The notes under the pieces were generated by a model. It did no database searches and was not told where the DNA came from. It was given only the letters and a program-made list of their open reading frames with translations. This document shows, in pieces, positions 34,750 through 43,509 of a stretch of DNA of 64,000 bases (its first letter is position 1; the number at the start of each line of letters is the position of its first letter). Position numbers and translations under genes: made by a program. The DNA lies in contig UCGV01000028.1 in assembly GCA_900471925.1 (NCBI GenBank), positions 124,001 through 188,000 of the forward strand. The letters run 5' to 3'. Origin of the DNA: Hyphomicrobiales bacterium (GTDB taxonomy: Bacteria > Pseudomonadota > Alphaproteobacteria > Rhizobiales > Rhizobiaceae).

Positions 34750-36090
34750 TTACTGCATGAATTTCTCGACGGGTGAGCTTTTGACCTGTTTCTTGTCGCG
34801 GTGAAGCATGATGACCTGTTCGGCTTCCGAAAGCCCGTTCTGGACGGATTCCCGAAAGCTTTCATCGACATGGATGGCCGAGGACGCCGGGCGCGGCTGC
34901 AGGACCGTCACCTTCTGGCGGATGCCGCGCAGCTTTTCTTCGCCGAGAGTGATCCATTCGCCACCGCAATAGCCGGCAAATGCCTGGCTCGCGACGACCT
35001 CGCGGCTATATTTCTTGGTGAGAGCCTGCAGGCGCTGCACCTCGTTCACCGCCGAGCCGAAAGCCGAGAAGGTGAGACGGTCCTTCAGTCCGACATTGCC
35101 GAACATGACATTGCCGACATGCAGTCCGATGCCATACCCGATCTTCGGAAGGCCCTTCGTCTCACGGTCCTTGTTCAGCTCGGCAACGCGCGCCTGGGCG
35201 TGATGCACAGCCGAAAGCGCAGCCTCGCAAGCGATTTTCGACGGATCCTTGTGACGACCACACGGATAGACAGCCAGGAAGCCATCGCCGAGGAAGCTCA
35301 GAATCTCGCCGCCGTTTCGGTTGAACGGGGCTGCGATCGCGTCGAAGAACTGGTTCAGCGTGTCGATATAGGCCTGGCGCCCTTCCTTCTCGGCATACAT
35401 GGTGGATTCACGCATGTCGGCCATGACAAGGGCGGCACGGATCGTTTCGCCGTCTCCACGGCGGACCTGACCGTTCAGCACTCGCTTGCCGGCGTCTCCG
35501 CCGAGATAAGTGGTCAGCATATTGTTGGCGAGTTTCGCGAGAACCGCCATCTTGGCGGCGACCGCCAGATGGTTCTGCATGCGCAGCAGCGCCTCGATCA
35601 TGCCGTCGGAAAAACCGGCCGGGCTATCGGTCGACCAGGAACCCATCATGCCCTGCACCGATCCGTCGCCGAAAGGCTGCACGAAGGCGAGATAGTCGGT
35701 GATTTTCTCCTGCCTGAGATCCTCGAAGATCGGGAATTCGCTCGGGCCATCCGGCATGATGTGGCGGCGGATATGCTGCAGGTTGTTGTCGAGGAGATGG
35801 AAATAGGGGCTTTGCAGGAAACGGTCCGGCTTCTGACCGGCCGGCATGCGGAAGCCTTCGATGGTGACGCCGCTGGAACGTTTCCAGGTGAAGCTCAGCG
35901 CATCGTAAAGCGGGTGCAGCATGGAGAAGGTCAGGTGCACCCGCGCAATCGGCAGGCCGGCGGCAGCAAGTCGCTCGCAGAAGCCGCGTACGATGTTTTC
36001 GAGATCATCCCCGGCCAGCGAAGAATTCGTCAGCCATTCAGCAACACGGTCCAACAAAATGGAGGATACGCTGGATTCGATCGTGCTCAT
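34750..36090 (-). CDS. Class III nucleotidyl cyclase with unusual purine-site residues
   Basis: The start at 36090 (MSTIESSVSS) gives 446 residues; an ATG at 36108 is also possible. The N-terminal 200 residues form a domain seen in rhizobial cyclases (VHLTFSMLHPLYDALSFTW). The catalytic domain follows from about 215: metal Asp225 (MADMREST) and Asp269 (FLGDGF), transition-state Asn349 and Arg353 (VNEVQRL). The positions that normally specify adenine are Ser265 instead of Lys and Ser346 instead of Asp. No membrane helix. It may be a cAMP or cGMP cyclase or one with another specificity. It is the second of several cyclic-nucleotide genes in the window. Confidence 0.87.
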   Translation of the reverse strand: MSTIESSVSSILLDRVAEWLTNSSLAGDDLENIVRGFCERLAAAGLPIARVHLTFSMLHPLYDALSFTWKRSSGVTIEGFRMPAGQKPDRFLQSPYFHLLDNNLQHIRRHIMPDGPSEFPIFEDLRQEKITDYLAFVQPFGDGSVQGMMGSWSTDSPAGFSDGMIEALLRMQNHLAVAAKMAVLAKLANNMLTTYLGGDAGKRVLNGQVRRGDGETIRAALVMADMRESTMYAEKEGRQAYIDTLNQFFDAIAAPFNRNGGEILSFLGDGFLAVYPCGRHKDPSKIACEAALSAVHHAQARVAELNKDRETKGLPKIGYGIGLHVGNVMFGNVGLKDRLTFSAFGSAVNEVQRLQALTKKYSREVVASQAFAGYCGGEWITLGEEKLRGIRQKVTVLQPRPASSAIHVDESFRESVQNGLSEAEQVIMLHRDKKQVKSSPVEKFMQ

Positions 36091-36510
36091 TCTTGGTATT
36101 ATCCTCATGGCGCACGTCCATCCCGAAAGGCAAAAACAAACCCGGACCTGCCCATACGCGATGGACAGATCACAAAGAAATCAGGATGTACGAGCGGTAT
36201 TAGCGTGTCAACGATTGCCGATGATCGGCTGTGACACCCGCCGGCTTCCGACCTCCTGGAAACGGGCGAGCAATCTTTGCGAATAGGTTCATTATCATTT
36301 GCCAAAATAGGCACGCCGGAAGTGCGAAACAATGGGATTTGGATTTTTTTGTGCGTCTCGGTTGCCGGGATCGGGACAGCAGAGTCATTTCCGCCACACC
36401 CGGCTAAGGAGTCTCGGATGATGGGACGGTGAGGCGCCGCGAAAGGGCCGGGTTTAATTTGCGGCAATCATGCATTAGATCAGCTTCCCGGATTCCTTTT
36501 TGCAAGAGGC
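36091..36510. other. Divergent intergenic region, cyclase / nucleotide-sugar dehydrogenase
   Basis: About 420 bp without a convincing gene. An AT-rich patch at about 36280-36355 (including a run of seven T) is the most promoter-like part. No clear operator or hairpin was recognised. Confidence 0.35.
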
Positions 36511-37860
36511 ATGGCCTTGGACGCACGCTCTTCCACCTTTGAGACGCTTTCAACGAAGATTGAGGCCCGCACAGCGCGCGCCGGTATCATCGGTCTCGGA
36601 TATGTCGGCCTGCCGCTGGCGATCGCAGTGGCGCGCAGCGGTTTTGCCGTAACCGGCTTCGATATCGATCCCAGGAAGATCGTCGCGCTGGACGCCCGTC
36701 GCTCCTATATCGACGCGGTGAGCAATGAGGCGCTGATTGCCGAAATCGATGCAGGACGCTTCACGTCGACTACCGATTTTGCCGGCCTTGCCGATTGCGA
36801 CGTGATCGTCATCTGCGTGCCGACGCCGCTCACCAAACATCGCGACCCCGATCTTTCATTCGTCGAAGCGACATCACGCTCGATCGCGGCGCGCCTGCGG
36901 CCCGGTCAACTCGTCGTCCTGGAATCGACGACCTATCCGGGTACGACCGACGACATCGTGAAGGTCATTCTGGAAGGGACGGGATTGAAATCCGGAACCG
37001 ATTTCTTCGTCGGCTTTTCGCCGGAGCGAGAAGACCCGGGCAACCAGCATTACCACACGGCCACTATCCCGAAGGTCGTGGCGGGCGATGGTGCAGAAGC
37101 CCTGTCGCTGATGACATTATTCTATGGTGCGGCGGTCTCAACGGTCGTACCAGTTTCCTCCAATGCGACGGCCGAAGCGGTCAAGCTCACCGAGAACATC
37201 TTTCGCTCGGTCAATATCGCGCTCGTCAACGAGCTGAAGACCGTCTACGCGGCCATGGGCATCGATGTCTGGGAAGTAATCGATGCCGCCAAGACCAAGC
37301 CATTCGGTTATATGCCTTTCTACCCCGGTCCGGGGCTCGGCGGTCACTGCATTCCGATCGATCCCTTCTATCTCACGTGGAAGTCACGCGAATACGAACT
37401 GCCAACCCGGTTCATCGAGCTTGCCGGCGAGATCAATTCGGCAATGCCGCGCTATGTCGTCGGCAAGCTCGCAGAGGCGCTCGATATCCGGGCCGGAAAG
37501 GCTCTCAGCCGCTCACGCGTGCTCGTGCTTGGTCTCGCGTACAAGAAGAATGTCGCGGATATCAGGGAAAGCCCGTCGCTGCGGCTGATCGAGATCATCG
37601 AGGAGCGCGGCGGCAAGGCGGATTATCACGATCCCTTCGTTTCCGAGATACCGTCCACTCGTGAATATCAGGCGCTCAAGGGCCGCAAGTCGGCCGACCT
37701 GACGCCGGAGGCAATTGCAGCTTACGACGCCGTTCTGGTCGCGACCGACCACGACATGATCGACTATGCAGCGCTTTCGAAGAGCGGCAAACTCATTGTC
37801 GATACAAGAAACGTCTTCAGCCGGCTCGGCCTTGCAGCCGATCACATCGTCAAGGCGTAA
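36511..37860 (+). CDS. UDP-sugar 6-dehydrogenase (WbpA/TviB-type)
   Basis: A 449-residue nucleotide-sugar dehydrogenase. It has the NAD motif GIIGLGYVGLPLA (25-37), the catalytic Cys280 in GPGLGGHCIPIDP, and the C-terminal binding domain with LGLAYKKNVADIRESPS. It oxidises a UDP-N-acetylhexosamine or UDP-hexose to the uronic acid with 2 NAD, giving precursors for surface polysaccharide. The pattern is closer to UDP-GlcNAc/ManNAc dehydrogenases than to UDP-glucose dehydrogenase. Its 3' end overlaps the convergent DUF3095 gene by 11 bp. Confidence 0.92.
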   Translation: MALDARSSTFETLSTKIEARTARAGIIGLGYVGLPLAIAVARSGFAVTGFDIDPRKIVALDARRSYIDAVSNEALIAEIDAGRFTSTTDFAGLADCDVIVICVPTPLTKHRDPDLSFVEATSRSIAARLRPGQLVVLESTTYPGTTDDIVKVILEGTGLKSGTDFFVGFSPEREDPGNQHYHTATIPKVVAGDGAEALSLMTLFYGAAVSTVVPVSSNATAEAVKLTENIFRSVNIALVNELKTVYAAMGIDVWEVIDAAKTKPFGYMPFYPGPGLGGHCIPIDPFYLTWKSREYELPTRFIELAGEINSAMPRYVVGKLAEALDIRAGKALSRSRVLVLGLAYKKNVADIRESPSLRLIEIIEERGGKADYHDPFVSEIPSTREYQALKGRKSADLTPEAIAAYDAVLVATDHDMIDYAALSKSGKLIVDTRNVFSRLGLAADHIVKA

Positions 37861-39025
37861 CGAGAACGCCGGAGAGCTGCTTGCCGGTAATCTGGCTGGC
37901 GGCAACGGCATAGCCACCGGCCGCGCCGTCGATAAAGTGCATGTGGTCTCGTGACATAGGCGTCGGCACGAAACAGGTCATCAGCGCCGACGATTGCCGG
38001 TGCAGGCCGTAGCGCGCCACGCCTTTTTCCTGCGACTGCTTCAAGAGCGCTTCGATGCGGGCGAGATGAGCAGCGTCGACATCGATGGTCATCTTGAGCC
38101 CATCGTCGAATTTGCGGAAATCCGAATTGCCCGATACGTCTCGCTTGTAGCGGTTCGCATCGAAATGGGCCAAGTTGATACCGAACCTGTAAAGAAAAAC
38201 AGTCAGGCCGAGCTGCAGGAGAATGGAAAGCTTCCGCCACAGGCGTCCGCCCTTCGGCGCCATGGCCTTCGCCTCGCGATCGATACCCTTCATCGAAAAG
38301 GCAAGCTCGGGGCCTTCCGCCGGTATCGGGTGTCCGTCACGGTTCTGCTCAGCTGCGATGGCGACAATACTGGTGACGAGAGCCTGAAATTCTGGCCCAG
38401 GCCCGGCTTCATCAGGCACGGCGATGATCGAAACGATCTCCCCGTTATGGGCCTCGATCGGGCTCCAGCGACAGGAGAGGCCGGTCAGATCCGGTCGTGT
38501 CCCGGGCGCAGCTTTTTCGATGCCGAAACGGCCCATCTTCATGTTCTTCTCGGCCCAGCTCGTGCCGCCACCTGAGAACATCGCATAGGTGACGAAGGGG
38601 CTTGCCGAATAGCGGGCGACACGCACATCGAGCCCTTCGGCGCGGATATCTCCAAGCGGTACGATGGCGATACGCAGGTCGAGGTCGAGATCCTCCTTGA
38701 CCCAGACCTGGGTGGCCGCCAGCGCCTCACGCGCGGCGGTTTCCAAAGATCCGGGCAGGGCGATCAGCGCGCCATCCCCGGCAAACAGGAAGGGATAGTC
38801 GCCCTTGCCGACGGCATTCAGCACGGCGGAAATGACGCTGGCGCCGGCCATGTTGACGTCCTTGTAGCGACCGCCGGCAATCGCCTTGGTCGAGCCGACG
38901 ATATCGGCCATAGCCAGCACCCACCCTTCGGGCAACGGCTGGTAATTGCTCTCATCGGTGACGCCTTCGAAATCGGTGAAGACCGGCACGCTCGCGAAGA
39001 ATGCGTCATTGGACATCTCGTTCAT
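37850..39025 (-). CDS. DUF3095 protein with cyclase-like N-terminal domain
   Basis: A 391-residue DUF3095 protein; an ATG at 39016 is an alternative start. The N-terminal half resembles a class III cyclase core: MADIVGSTKAI (Asp41) and FLFAGDGALIALP (Asp84) sit where the two metal aspartates lie in cyclases. The Asn/Arg transition-state pair is not evident, so catalysis is doubtful. The C-terminal part holds a hydrophobic stretch (LSILLQLGLTVFLYRFG) and the family signature ending ALMTCFVPTPMSRDHMHFIDG. Function is unknown. It lies between the two real cyclases of this region. Confidence 0.88.
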   Translation of the reverse strand: MNEMSNDAFFASVPVFTDFEGVTDESNYQPLPEGWVLAMADIVGSTKAIAGGRYKDVNMAGASVISAVLNAVGKGDYPFLFAGDGALIALPGSLETAAREALAATQVWVKEDLDLDLRIAIVPLGDIRAEGLDVRVARYSASPFVTYAMFSGGGTSWAEKNMKMGRFGIEKAAPGTRPDLTGLSCRWSPIEAHNGEIVSIIAVPDEAGPGPEFQALVTSIVAIAAEQNRDGHPIPAEGPELAFSMKGIDREAKAMAPKGGRLWRKLSILLQLGLTVFLYRFGINLAHFDANRYKRDVSGNSDFRKFDDGLKMTIDVDAAHLARIEALLKQSQEKGVARYGLHRQSSALMTCFVPTPMSRDHMHFIDGAAGGYAVAASQITGKQLSGVLVTP

Positions 39026-39145
39026 GGGGCGAGTTTATCACAGACCCGTGTTGCCGCTGCAACGGCAATTTGCGTTTCCGGCAATCGACTTACACTGTAC
39101 CGATATGGTAGCACCGCTGACATATTTGATGACGGACAGGACAAG

Positions 39146-39625
39146 ATGAGCCGCCTCGACAGCTTCATTCGCCGATTGACGGCCCAGCGAGATATCCTCA
39201 ATGCCATCAGCGATCTGGTAGATCAGGTGCAAGGCCCTGTGCTCGAGTTCGGTCTTGGTAACGGTCGCACATACGACCATCTGCGCGAGCGCTTTCCAGG
39301 GCGCCGGATTGTTGCCTTCGATTGGGAGGTCCGTTCCTATTCCGCTTCCACGCCGCCGGCCGATGACATGGTAACGGGCAATATCCGCGATACTGGTCAG
39401 GCCTTCCTCGGTATCAACGCCGCGCTCGCCCATGCCGACATCGGCACCGGCCATGATGAGATCGATGCCGTGACGCTGACCTGGCTGCCACAACTGATGG
39501 CAGGCGTGCTCGTCCATGACGGTATCGCCGTCAGCGGCCTGCCGCTGGATCATCCCGATCTTTCGCCGCTGGCGCTGCCTGAGGGCATCAAGGAAGGGCG
39601 TTATTTCCTCTATCGGCGGAAATAG
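39146..39625 (+). CDS. Small SAM-dependent methyltransferase-like protein
   Basis: A 159-residue protein with a motif I-like sequence VLEFGLGNGRTYDHLRERFPGR (about 32-53) followed by VAFDWE, where the acidic residue would bind the SAM ribose. It is shorter than most class I methyltransferases and ends GIKEGRYFLYRRK. It is divergent from the DUF3095 gene (120 bp) and ends 3 bp from the convergent FkbM gene. A real, conserved-looking protein; substrate unknown. Confidence 0.78.
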   Translation: MSRLDSFIRRLTAQRDILNAISDLVDQVQGPVLEFGLGNGRTYDHLRERFPGRRIVAFDWEVRSYSASTPPADDMVTGNIRDTGQAFLGINAALAHADIGTGHDEIDAVTLTWLPQLMAGVLVHDGIAVSGLPLDHPDLSPLALPEGIKEGRYFLYRRK

Positions 39626-39628
39626 ACC

Positions 39629-40507
39629 TTACGGCAGAAACAACACGTCATACTGATCGAGGCTGCCGGGAAGGTCGCGCACCTTCATCTGCTGCTCGTG
39701 ATCCTCGAAGAAGACAAGGCAATCCTCGTAAAAGCCGGCAAGCCAGGCGACGAAATCGCGCGTTCCCTCCGGACCGTAAAAGAGCGGTGTGAATTCCATA
39801 TAGAGAGGCGTGCGGCGGGCAAGCAGCGGCAGCATCGAACGACAGGCGACGGGTTCATAGCCTTCGATATCCATCCAGACGAGGCCGATAGCCGCCTGCT
39901 CAATGCCGTTGTCGGCGAGGATGCCGGTAACCGGCCGGACCGGCACGCTGATCTTCCGGTCAGCGGCGCTTTGGCGGATCGCACTGCTCTTGCCGTGATT
40001 GGCGCCGTTCAGGAAAAAATCGATCTCGCCTTCGCCGTCTCCGGCGGCGCAGTTGACGAGACGCACGCCGTCCGTAAGTCCGTTCTGGCGGATATTCTGG
40101 TCGAGAAGGCGGAAATTGCGTGGGTCCGGCTCGATGCTGATAATGCCCGCAAACGCCTTGGCAAGCGCGAAATACACCGTCTGCGTACCGATATTGCCGC
40201 CGATCTCCAATAACATCCCGTCTTTTCTCAGAAGACCGCGCTGGCGCAGGATCACGAGCAGGCGATCGACGGCCTGGCGTTCGAAATGACCCTTCCGGAA
40301 GACCTTGCGGCCGATATAGTCCGATGGCGAGAAACTCATGAGGTGATCGCCGGCATCCACGGTCATGGAGGTGACGCGAGGTCCGATATTTTCGATCAGC
40401 AAGCGACGGCCGAAACGCGTATCGAAGAAGCGGGTCGCCAGGGCATTGCGGGCCTTTCGCAGGCAGCGCTTCCAATATTTGGCGGTAAGCCATGCTTGGC
40501 CGGGCAT
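39629..40507 (-). CDS. FkbM-family methyltransferase
   Basis: A 292-residue protein with motif I LLEIGGNIGTQTVYFALAKA (99-118) and EPDP (126-129), the FkbM pattern IISIEPDPRNFRLLDQNIRQN, and the later WMDIEGYEP. FkbM enzymes usually O-methylate sugars of surface polysaccharides or natural products. Its ATG shares one base with the cyaC stop (TAATG), so it is translationally coupled to the cyclase, an unexpected pairing. Confidence 0.9.
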   Translation of the reverse strand: MPGQAWLTAKYWKRCLRKARNALATRFFDTRFGRRLLIENIGPRVTSMTVDAGDHLMSFSPSDYIGRKVFRKGHFERQAVDRLLVILRQRGLLRKDGMLLEIGGNIGTQTVYFALAKAFAGIISIEPDPRNFRLLDQNIRQNGLTDGVRLVNCAAGDGEGEIDFFLNGANHGKSSAIRQSAADRKISVPVRPVTGILADNGIEQAAIGLVWMDIEGYEPVACRSMLPLLARRTPLYMEFTPLFYGPEGTRDFVAWLAGFYEDCLVFFEDHEQQMKVRDLPGSLDQYDVLFLP

Positions 40508-42222
40508 TATTGTCTTTCCTTCAGCGGTTCGGACGCCTTTTCTCTCGGAACGACATAGACTTTCAAGGGCAGTACCCGGCCGCGCACATTGATTTCGCAG
40601 CTATCGACCGTATCAAGATCGATGCCCGCACGCTCGGCCACCTGCTCGGAAATGACGATTGCGGCATTGAGTTCCTTGGCAGCCGTCTCCAGCCGGCTAG
40701 CGACATTGACCGTATCGCCGACGGCCGTCAGGCTGCGGACGCGCCCATACCCCATGGTGCCGACAACAGCCGGTCCGGTATGAATGCCGATAACGATCTG
40801 CAGTGGCAGTGGCAGTTCGTCGGTAAGTTCGGCGGCGAGTTTGTCCACTTCGGCAGCGATGGAGGTGGCCGCCGAAATCGCCTGCCGGCAGGCTTCTTCC
40901 GGCGTCGTGTTGAGGCCGAAGAGCGCCATGGCGCCATCACCAATGAATTTGTCGAGCCGCCCGCCGGCTTGTTCCACTGCCTTGCCGACAATGCCGAAAT
41001 ACCTGTTGAGCAGGAAGACGACATCGAAAGGCAGGCGGGTTTCGGTGAGTGTCGTGAAATGGCGCATGTCACAGAAGAGCACTGCAATATCCCGCTCGCG
41101 GCCCGGGCTGGTCTCCTGGCTGTTGGCGGGAGCGGCGGCTTCCGTCTGCGGCACGAGCAAAGGCGCAACCGTTACATCCTTGTTCGGACGGAGCTGGCAG
41201 GCAAGGCGCACATCCGGTGCCGCATTGATGCGCTTCAATGTCGTCTGTTCCAGCTTGTCTGGCGGCGGCAGCGTCCAATAGTCCCCGAGGATCTGTACCC
41301 GGCAGGTGGAGCATTGGCCCTTGCCGCCGCAGACCGAATAATGGGGCAGGCCGCCGAGCCGGCTTGCCTCCAGCACGGTGAAGCCGCTGGGCACGCGCAC
41401 GGTCTCGCCGCCGGGATAGTGAACCGTGACCTGATTGGCCCGCTCCTTCAGCCTGCGGCGCGTGCGCGCCAGAATGACGAGGCCAAGGGCCGCCGAGAAG
41501 CCGCCATAGAGCACGGCGCGGATCGTCGCGATCTGCTCGCGGGCGTCGGGGTCATTGTAGTAGCGAGTGTTGATCGTTTCTTCGTAGTGGCCGGATTCCG
41601 ATTCGATATAGGAAGGGTCGGAGAGCGTGCGGCCCATTTCGACAAAGCCGAGCAGCGCCAACACCGGCAGGAGGATGGCGATTGCCAGGAACAGCGACGA
41701 GGAGTTGTCGTACCAGGGCCGGTAGCGCAGCCAGAAATGAATGCCGATACAGCCGTGGACCCAGACTGTAAGCAGCGCAAAAGTCTGGCGCACGCCGTCC
41801 TTCGGCGAGTTGATCCAGAGCGTGCGCACGATCGTCTCGTAATTATCCGTATAACTGTAGAGCACATGGACGATGCGTGTGCCGACGACATGATCGATCA
41901 GAAGCAGGGGGATCAGCAGGCCGAGGATGGTTTGCGCCATCTCGTTCTTCGGCATGATCAGGCTGCGGCGCATATAGAGACCGCGCAGCACCAGCGACAT
42001 ATGAACGAGAACCGCGCCGTAGAACAGGAACGTGCCGACAGGGTTGCGCCAGATCGCCAAGAAAAGTCGGCGTGCATCGTCGGCCGCTGTCAGCGAGACG
42101 AGCCCCAGTGCATGGTTCGACATATGGAGGATGATGAAGACGAACATGACAAAGCCGGAGCCGAGCCTGGCCTTCCTGATCGTACGTTCCGAAAAAATCC
42201 CTGTGGCCCAGACCGTCGTCAT
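40507..42222 (-). CDS. cyaC: Redox-sensing adenylate cyclase CyaC (diheme membrane anchor, 2Fe-2S, class III cyclase)
   Basis: The start at 42222 (MTTVWATGIFSERT) gives 571 residues; a GTG at 42258 would add 12. Order: six membrane helices (about 20-255) with histidines H33, H37, H74, H111, H119, H156 and H162, the set from which a diheme-B succinate-dehydrogenase-C-like anchor would draw its four ligands; a ferredoxin domain with C298, C304, C307 and C342 for a 2Fe-2S cluster; a class III cyclase with metal Asp385 (FCDMRHFT) and Asp429 (FIGDGAM), Lys425, and Asn506/Arg510. Sinorhizobium meliloti CyaC has this architecture and responds to the quinone pool (from memory). The adenine-specifying Lys and Asp503 are kept, so cAMP is the expected product. 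Confidence 0.93.
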   Translation of the reverse strand: MTTVWATGIFSERTIRKARLGSGFVMFVFIILHMSNHALGLVSLTAADDARRLFLAIWRNPVGTFLFYGAVLVHMSLVLRGLYMRRSLIMPKNEMAQTILGLLIPLLLIDHVVGTRIVHVLYSYTDNYETIVRTLWINSPKDGVRQTFALLTVWVHGCIGIHFWLRYRPWYDNSSSLFLAIAILLPVLALLGFVEMGRTLSDPSYIESESGHYEETINTRYYNDPDAREQIATIRAVLYGGFSAALGLVILARTRRRLKERANQVTVHYPGGETVRVPSGFTVLEASRLGGLPHYSVCGGKGQCSTCRVQILGDYWTLPPPDKLEQTTLKRINAAPDVRLACQLRPNKDVTVAPLLVPQTEAAAPANSQETSPGRERDIAVLFCDMRHFTTLTETRLPFDVVFLLNRYFGIVGKAVEQAGGRLDKFIGDGAMALFGLNTTPEEACRQAISAATSIAAEVDKLAAELTDELPLPLQIVIGIHTGPAVVGTMGYGRVRSLTAVGDTVNVASRLETAAKELNAAIVISEQVAERAGIDLDTVDSCEINVRGRVLPLKVYVVPREKASEPLKERQ

Positions 42223-42414
42223 CAATACCTGTTCTTGAAGCTCAAATCGCAAATGCACTAGAGAAGACGAAAAAGGGCGGAATTATCGTCTCGTCTGATC
42301 ACGATCGCTTCGGTATGCCTGCCTATATTGTTCAAGGATAGCGACAATAACGGAAATTTTCGCTTACGGCGCGATCGCCGATTGGAAACACACTGTCATA
42401 CGCGGAGCGTTGCG

Positions 42415-43509
42415 ATGCGGATTGCTTTCTACGCACCGATGAAATCACCCAACCATCCGGTGCCGTCGGGCGACCGGTTGATGGCACGGCTGTTGATCAA
42501 GGCGCTGGAAATGGCCGGACATTTGGTCGAGGTGGTGTCCGAGCTGCGCATCTATGCCGGCACGCCGGAAGTCACGGCCGAGATTGTGATAAAGGCCGAA
42601 GAGGAGGCGGGGCGGTTGCGGCGCAAGTGGGGCGATGAGCCGAAGCCGCAACTCTGGTTCTGCTATCATCCCTATTACAAATCTCCCGATCTCCTGGGGC
42701 CGTCGATCGCAACGGAATTCGCCATTCCCTATGTCACGGCCGAAGCCTCCTATTCGCGCAAGCGCGATCGACTGGGATGGGCTGTTTTTCAGAAGCCGGT
42801 TGGTGATGCAGTCCGCCAGGCCGCCGTCAATATCGCCTTCACCGAACGTGACCGGAAAGGACTGGAAGAGATCTTCCCCGAGGCGCGCATTGCCCGAACA
42901 AAGCCTTTCATCGACGTGGCCCAGTTCACGGCAGTCACGCCTACGCCCGATCCGCAACGGTTGATGACCGTAGCGATGATGCGAGCGGGCGATAAGATGG
43001 AGAGCTACAACATGCTTGCCAAGGCACTGCGCCTGATCGTCGATCGGCCCTGGACGCTCGGCATCATCGGCGACGGTCCGCTTCGGACCGAGGTCGAGGC
43101 ACTGTTTTCCGATTTCTCGCCCGGCCGCATCGACTGGCTCGGCCAGAGGGAGCCGGAAGAAATCGCGGGCCTGCTGTCAGCAGGTGGCATCTATGTCTGG
43201 CCGGGCTGTGGCGAGGCCTATGGGCTTGCCTATCTGGAAGCGCAGGCAGCTGGCCTGCCCGTGGTGGCGCAGATGACCGCCGGCGTGCCGGCCGTGGTGG
43301 AGGCGGGTGTCACGGGGCTATTGACGCCTGACGGTGATGTGGAAGCCTATGCCGAGGCGATTGCCAGTCTGCTCGACGACGGGGCGCAGCGGGGAATGAT
43401 GGCGTCGGTCGCCCGCCGCTTCGTCATCGACGAGCGCTCCCTTGCCGGCGCGGCGAAGGAACTGGATCTTATTCTACGCAATCATGCAGGAGCAGCCTAT
43501 GATCGATAG
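42415..43509 (+). CDS. GT4-type glycosyltransferase
   Basis: The start at 42415 (MRIAFYAPMKSPNHPVPSGD, GGAG upstream) gives 364 residues. The N-terminal acceptor domain is followed by the GT4 donor domain with GIIGDGPLRTEVEALF and WPGCGEAYGLAYLEAQAAGLPVV, the latter carrying the E-x7-E pair. It is divergent from cyaC and overlaps the deacetylase by 11 bases, so the two form a pair. Probably adds or transfers a sugar in polysaccharide or glycoconjugate synthesis; substrate unknown. Confidence 0.88.
   Translation: MRIAFYAPMKSPNHPVPSGDRLMARLLIKALEMAGHLVEVVSELRIYAGTPEVTAEIVIKAEEEAGRLRRKWGDEPKPQLWFCYHPYYKSPDLLGPSIATEFAIPYVTAEASYSRKRDRLGWAVFQKPVGDAVRQAAVNIAFTERDRKGLEEIFPEARIARTKPFIDVAQFTAVTPTPDPQRLMTVAMMRAGDKMESYNMLAKALRLIVDRPWTLGIIGDGPLRTEVEALFSDFSPGRIDWLGQREPEEIAGLLSAGGIYVWPGCGEAYGLAYLEAQAAGLPVVAQMTAGVPAVVEAGVTGLLTPDGDVEAYAEAIASLLDDGAQRGMMASVARRFVIDERSLAGAAKELDLILRNHAGAAYDR

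Noticed and set aside
40492..42261. A 589-codon plus-strand open frame opposite cyaC
   Set aside because: The minus-strand CyaC has all three domains with intact ligands; the plus frame has no family features.
42265..42291. AGACGA / TCGTCT inverted repeat between cyaC and the glycosyltransferase
   Set aside because: Only six base pairs with a 15-base spacer; could be chance.
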